Positions 60,833 through 64,000 of a DNA stretch of 64,000 nt are shown here, in pieces. The position numbers and the translations under genes were made by a program. The first letter of the stretch is position 1; the number at the start of each line of letters is the position of its first letter. The DNA lies in NCBI GenBank assembly GCA_016708725.1, contig JADJFE010000006.1, positions 62,001-126,000 of the forward strand, given 5' to 3'. The DNA comes from Candidatus Aalborgicola bjergmarkensis. Its GTDB lineage: Bacteria; Pseudomonadota; Gammaproteobacteria; Burkholderiales; Burkholderiaceae_C. The notes beneath the pieces are model-generated. The model worked only from the letters and a program-made list of their open reading frames with translations. It did not search any database and was not told the DNA's origin.

Positions 60833-62194
60833 ATGATGATGAATTTTTTAGACATACGAGCCGTGGTGGCGTTGCGCCGGATGTGCGCCTTGCTCTTTTT
60901 TTGGGGAACCGTGTTCTTGCCTGCCATGGCGGCAGATCAGGGGCAGGGTGTGCGTTTTGCAACGGTGCAGCGTGTCAGTGGCGGCGTGCAAATCATCAGC
61001 ACGGGTAATGCTGCCCATATGCGCGATCTCAAGGTGGGGGACGTGGTGCGCGTCGGTGACAAGGTGCAAACCCTCCCTGCGGCCGAGGTGGTGTTGCGCA
61101 CCGAAGATGCGGGCGTGGTTGCCATGCGTCCCAACGCAGCCTTCGTGGTCGAAAAATTCAAGGCGCAAGGCGGCGCCGATGACCACTTCAGTGTGCGCAT
61201 CCTCAGTGGCGCGATGCGGATGATTACGGGGTGGATTGGCAAGCGCAACCCGGAAAACTACCAGGTTGCCTCGCCCACATCGTTGATGGGGATTCGTGGT
61301 ACCGACTATGAGCCCTATGTACTTTCACCAGAGCTGGCGCAGCAATTCCAGCAACGCGAAGGAACGTACAACCGCGTTTACCAGGGCAGCACCACCATGC
61401 GCACCACTACGGATAGTCAGGGCGCGATTCTGGAAGTCAAGGCTGGGCAGGTCGGTTTTGCGCCCGCCCCGAGCAGCCGCAAGTCACGCGCCTTGTTGAC
61501 GGCTTTGCTGCCGGTGTTGCTGGACAAGGTTCCCGGCTTTTATGTACCGGGGCGCTTTGATGCCGAATTGCCCGCTTATGCGGCGGCGCAATTGAGCAGC
61601 GCCTTGGCGGCGTTGCCTGAACTATCGGGTGTGATTCAAAGTGATGCGGATTTCGTAGGAGCGGGCCATGCCCGCGAACCCGCATCGCGGGCATGGCCCG
61701 CTCCTACAGGTGAAACATCACGTGTGCCTAACATGCCTGATGCAGCTGTTTCGGCACCACAAACCGACAGCGCACAATGCCCTCTTCATGCGATTGCCAA
61801 CCGTTGGCTGGAACAGCTCGATGCTGCCATTGCGCAACGCGATGCACAAAAATTTGTCGACATGTTTGCTCCTTCCGTTTCTGTGGTGGCAACGTTGCAA
61901 CAAGCCGACGGACGCAGCACGCAACACACGTTTGACCGGGATGCCTTGATGCGCAGCACTTTTACATCCCTGGCCCAGGTGCGTGATTTTGCCAGCCGTC
62001 GCCCGGTGGTGCAGGCCAAACTGGCGCAAGGTGTTACGGTTGAGCAATGCAAGAGCCTGGAAGTGCAGTCGGTGGTGATTGAAAGCGGCGCGCGCAATGG
62101 TCAGAGCTATCGGCTGGAGTCACTGGAGACCTTTACCCTGGAGCGGCGCAACGGAGTCTGGCGCGCAACGGCGGCCACCACAAGCCAACGTTGA
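60833..62194 (+). CDS. FecR-domain protein with in-frame REP insertion
   Basis: A 453-residue exported protein with a signal peptide (RMCALLFFWGTVFLPAMA). A FecR-type domain covers about 35-180 (GVQIISTGNAAHMRDLKVGD, TSLMGIRGTDYE). A hinge of about 60 residues follows, within which a 53-base REP palindrome is translated as VGAGHAREPASRAWPAP. The last 130 residues resemble an NTF2/SnoaL-like fold (IANRWLEQLDAAIAQRDAQK). The FecR domain usually senses envelope or transport state; here there is no sigma/anti-sigma pair. It lies 30 bases after the NarL-type gene. Confidence 0.82.
   Translation: MMMNFLDIRAVVALRRMCALLFFWGTVFLPAMAADQGQGVRFATVQRVSGGVQIISTGNAAHMRDLKVGDVVRVGDKVQTLPAAEVVLRTEDAGVVAMRPNAAFVVEKFKAQGGADDHFSVRILSGAMRMITGWIGKRNPENYQVASPTSLMGIRGTDYEPYVLSPELAQQFQQREGTYNRVYQGSTTMRTTTDSQGAILEVKAGQVGFAPAPSSRKSRALLTALLPVLLDKVPGFYVPGRFDAELPAYAAAQLSSALAALPELSGVIQSDADFVGAGHAREPASRAWPAPTGETSRVPNMPDAAVSAPQTDSAQCPLHAIANRWLEQLDAAIAQRDAQKFVDMFAPSVSVVATLQQADGRSTQHTFDRDALMRSTFTSLAQVRDFASRRPVVQAKLAQGVTVEQCKSLEVQSVVIESGARNGQSYRLESLETFTLERRNGVWRATAATTSQR
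61655..61707. repeat. REP palindrome inside the FecR-protein gene
   Basis: Two perfect 23-base arms, starting GTAGGAGCGGGCCATGCCCG and ending with its complement CGGGCATGGCCCGCTCCTAC, around a 7-base loop. This GTAGGAGCGGGC type is known as an intergenic REP element in Pseudomonas and Xanthomonas relatives. Here the reading frame passes through it without a stop. Confidence 0.92.
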
Positions 62195-62216
62195 TGCACA
62201 CTTTTGCCCGGTGGTC

Positions 62217-62510
62217 TCAGGCAAATGCCCGGAATCTTGCCGCCCATTGCTGCATGACCCCGGACCGCGCAGGCAAGGTGGCGATGGAGGGCATGGCGGA
62301 AATTGCGGAAATATCGTGTGAACGCAGGGCGTACTGTTTTTGCCGCTCCAGTTCATCCTTGAATGCACGCATGGCGCAGACCGCTATTTCGACGAAGTCT
62401 GCAGGCGGGGGCGTTTTGGGGGTGTAGGTTGTGTCAAATACGATCCCTTCCTTGTGGAACATGGGGCCATCTTGCCTGGGCAATGAAGGGCTTTGGCAGT
62501 CGGTTTGCAT
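62217..62510 (-). CDS. Hypothetical protein, 97 aa
   Basis: A frame on the minus strand starting at 62510 with a GGAGAG ribosome site. It encodes MQTDCQSPSLPRQDGPMFHK... with a central helix AMRAFKDELERQKQYALRSH. I do not recognise the family. It converges with the FecR gene and is divergent from the penicillin acylase gene. The length and codon pattern are acceptable, but the call is tentative. Confidence 0.45.
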   Translation of the reverse strand: MQTDCQSPSLPRQDGPMFHKEGIVFDTTYTPKTPPPADFVEIAVCAMRAFKDELERQKQYALRSHDISAISAMPSIATLPARSGVMQQWAARFRAFA

Positions 62511-62628
62511 GGCAGGCTCTCCAGGGGAAGTTATCAATGTATCCAGTATCGCCAAAACTTGAGCCCGATAATTGCAAAAATAAAGCAGGAATAACCATGC
62601 AATTCTCCATAACCGAAAGTAGCAGGCC

Positions 62629-64000
62629 ATGCATCTTGCGTTGAAAATTGCCATTGCCACCATCACCACTGTCTTGCTGAGCGCTGCGGGCGCTTTTAGT
62701 TGGTATATCCATACCAAGCAGCCGGTGCGCAGTGGCACGGTGCAGTTGCCAAAACTCACGGCAGCGGTGAATGTTGCCTATGACGAACGCGGTGTGCCGC
62801 ATATCCGCGCCGACAATGAAGCCGATATGTACCGTGCATTGGGTTATGTACACGCGCAAGACCGTTTGTTTCAGATGGAAATGGTGCGCCGTCTGGCCAA
62901 GGGAGAGTTGTCCGAGGTGCTGGGTGCCAGGATGCTGGAAACCGATAAACTTTTTCGCACGCTGGGCATTCCTGCCAGGGCTGCAGAAATGGCAGCCGGG
63001 CTGGATGTGAACAGCAAGGCGGGAATTGCCTTGCTGGCCTATCTGGATGGCGTCAACCAATACCAGGCGACGCATGCTGCACCCATTGAGTTTGACATTC
63101 TTGGAATCCCCAAACGCCCCTTTACGGCGCAGGATTCTTTTGCCGTTTCTGGCTTCCTGGCCTACAGCTTTGCCATGGCTTTCAAAACCGAGCCGGTGTT
63201 GACGTATGTACGCGACGAGCTAGGGGCCGATTATTTGCGGGTGTTTGATCTGGAGTGGCATCCCGAGGGGGTTATCGAAGGGGTTGGCGAGCCACTGGCA
63301 CTGAAAAAGCGCGACTGGCAGGGGCTGAGTCAATTGGCCAATCTAAGCCACGATGCACTGGAGCTGGCGGGTGTTCCTGCATTTGCCGGCAGCAATGCCT
63401 GGGCCATTTCCGGTGCGATTACCGTCAATGGCAAGCCTTTGCTGGCCGGTGACCCGCATATCGCGTATTCCGTTCCGGCAGTCTGGTACGAAGCGCATGT
63501 GAGCAGCCCCGGCTTTGAACTGTATGGCCACCACCTGGCCCTCGACCCATTGGCACTGCTCGGGCATAACAAGCGCTTCGGCTGGAGTCTGACCATGTTT
63601 GAAAATGACGATGTGGATCTGATCGCCGAAAAGGTCAACCCGGCCAACCCCAACCAGGTGTGGGTGCGTGGCCAATGGGTTGAGTTGCAGACCCGTACCG
63701 AGACGATTGCCGTCAAGAATGCGCCATCGGTACAAATACAGTTGCGCCGCTCGCCGCACGGCCCCATCATCAGCGATATTTTTGCCGAGAGTTTCGACAA
63801 GGCTTTGGTTTCCATGTGGTGGGCATTTCTGGAAACCGAAAATCCGGCGCTGCAAGCCTTCTACGAACTCAACCGTGCGGATACGCGCGAAAAGGCGCGT
63901 GCAGCAGCCGAAAAAATACACTCCCCCGGTCTCAACATTGTCTGGGCCAACGCTGCGGGTGACATCGCTTGGTGGGCTGCGGCGAAACTGCCCATTCGCC
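62629..64000 (+). CDS. Penicillin acylase family protein (3' end outside window)
   Basis: At least 457 residues of an Ntn-hydrolase of the penicillin/cephalosporin/AHL acylase group. A signal anchor (IAIATITTVLLSAAGAFSWY) is followed by the alpha chain (YDERGVPHIRADNEADMYRA, GYVHAQDRLFQMEM). The autocleavage site is Gly254-Ser255 in PAFAGSNAWAISG, where the Ser is the N-terminal nucleophile of the beta chain. GHNKRFGWSLTMFENDDVDL also fits. The family cleaves amides such as beta-lactam side chains or acyl-homoserine lactones; which one cannot be told. The gene is open to the right edge. Confidence 0.9.
   Translation, partial: MHLALKIAIATITTVLLSAAGAFSWYIHTKQPVRSGTVQLPKLTAAVNVAYDERGVPHIRADNEADMYRALGYVHAQDRLFQMEMVRRLAKGELSEVLGARMLETDKLFRTLGIPARAAEMAAGLDVNSKAGIALLAYLDGVNQYQATHAAPIEFDILGIPKRPFTAQDSFAVSGFLAYSFAMAFKTEPVLTYVRDELGADYLRVFDLEWHPEGVIEGVGEPLALKKRDWQGLSQLANLSHDALELAGVPAFAGSNAWAISGAITVNGKPLLAGDPHIAYSVPAVWYEAHVSSPGFELYGHHLALDPLALLGHNKRFGWSLTMFENDDVDLIAEKVNPANPNQVWVRGQWVELQTRTETIAVKNAPSVQIQLRRSPHGPIISDIFAESFDKALVSMWWAFLETENPALQAFYELNRADTREKARAAAEKIHSPGLNIVWANAAGDIAWWAAAKLPIR

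Overview
The window looks like a chromosomal segment from a betaproteobacterium of the order Burkholderiales, probably near Comamonadaceae. The evidence is a tmRNA with the tag ANDERFALAA, a full ccmABCDEFG/dsbE-ccmH-ccmI block, the rpsL-rpsG-fusA-tuf-rpsJ order, Mla genes next to a YadG/YadH-type ABC exporter, and intergenic motifs of the 'atagc-tgc-ccgc-cataag' kind, which I recall as common in that family. I cannot name a species. Most of the window is core or accessory chromosome with several small, decayed mobile elements.

Layout. 0-4.6 kb: an ABC-2 permease, an SDR oxidoreductase, a pyrimidine-dimer-glycosylase-like protein, small membrane proteins, a decayed PIN toxin beside an intact HicB-like antitoxin, and a YdjM-like membrane protein. 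4.7-7.7 kb: a chemoreceptor gene cut by a 1445-bp IS relic whose 5-bp target duplication can be read exactly. 7.7-12.9 kb: three copies of a ~300-bp dispersed repeat, a CBS/PAS protein, an IS200/IS605 element with a frameshifted tnpB, and a HEPN/MNT toxin-antitoxin pair. 13-21 kb: a tightly coupled five-gene operon (TPR protein, PLP decarboxylase, ATP-grasp ligase, C45 acyltransferase, urea-channel/M23-peptidase fusion). I know of no described function for it, and it is the best candidate for a new system. 21-27 kb: tmRNA, two tRNAs, an orphan ureD, and part of the Mla/ABC lipid-transport locus. 27-34.3 kb: the PrfH-RtcB ribosome-repair pair, an AAA+ ATPase with a coiled-coil partner, an IS605 deletion derivative, and a GalT-like protein. 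34.6-42.3 kb: psd and the complete cytochrome c maturation operon. 42.5-47.5 kb: the str ribosomal operon, ending at a terminator after rpsJ. 47.5-50.7 kb: an FmdB-like protein, a TetR regulator, a NrtR-like Nudix protein and trpB2. 51-62.2 kb: two adjacent signalling operons (receiver-PAS-GGDEF-EAL, two PDC histidine kinases and a lone receiver; then a CsgG-like lipoprotein, a receiver-kinase, a NarL-type regulator and a FecR protein carrying an in-frame REP palindrome). 62.2-64 kb: a small hypothetical gene and a penicillin acylase that runs off the end.

How the parts relate. The ccm operon matures c-type cytochromes and the str operon serves translation. The Mla genes and the YadG-type ATPase belong to envelope lipid transport, but the locus is broken: mlaFE are not upstream of mlaD, and the matching permease lies about 23 kb away at the window start. 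The 51-62 kb operons couple periplasmic sensing to c-di-GMP turnover and to a LuxR-type output. All calls come from reading translations and motifs; no database search was possible.
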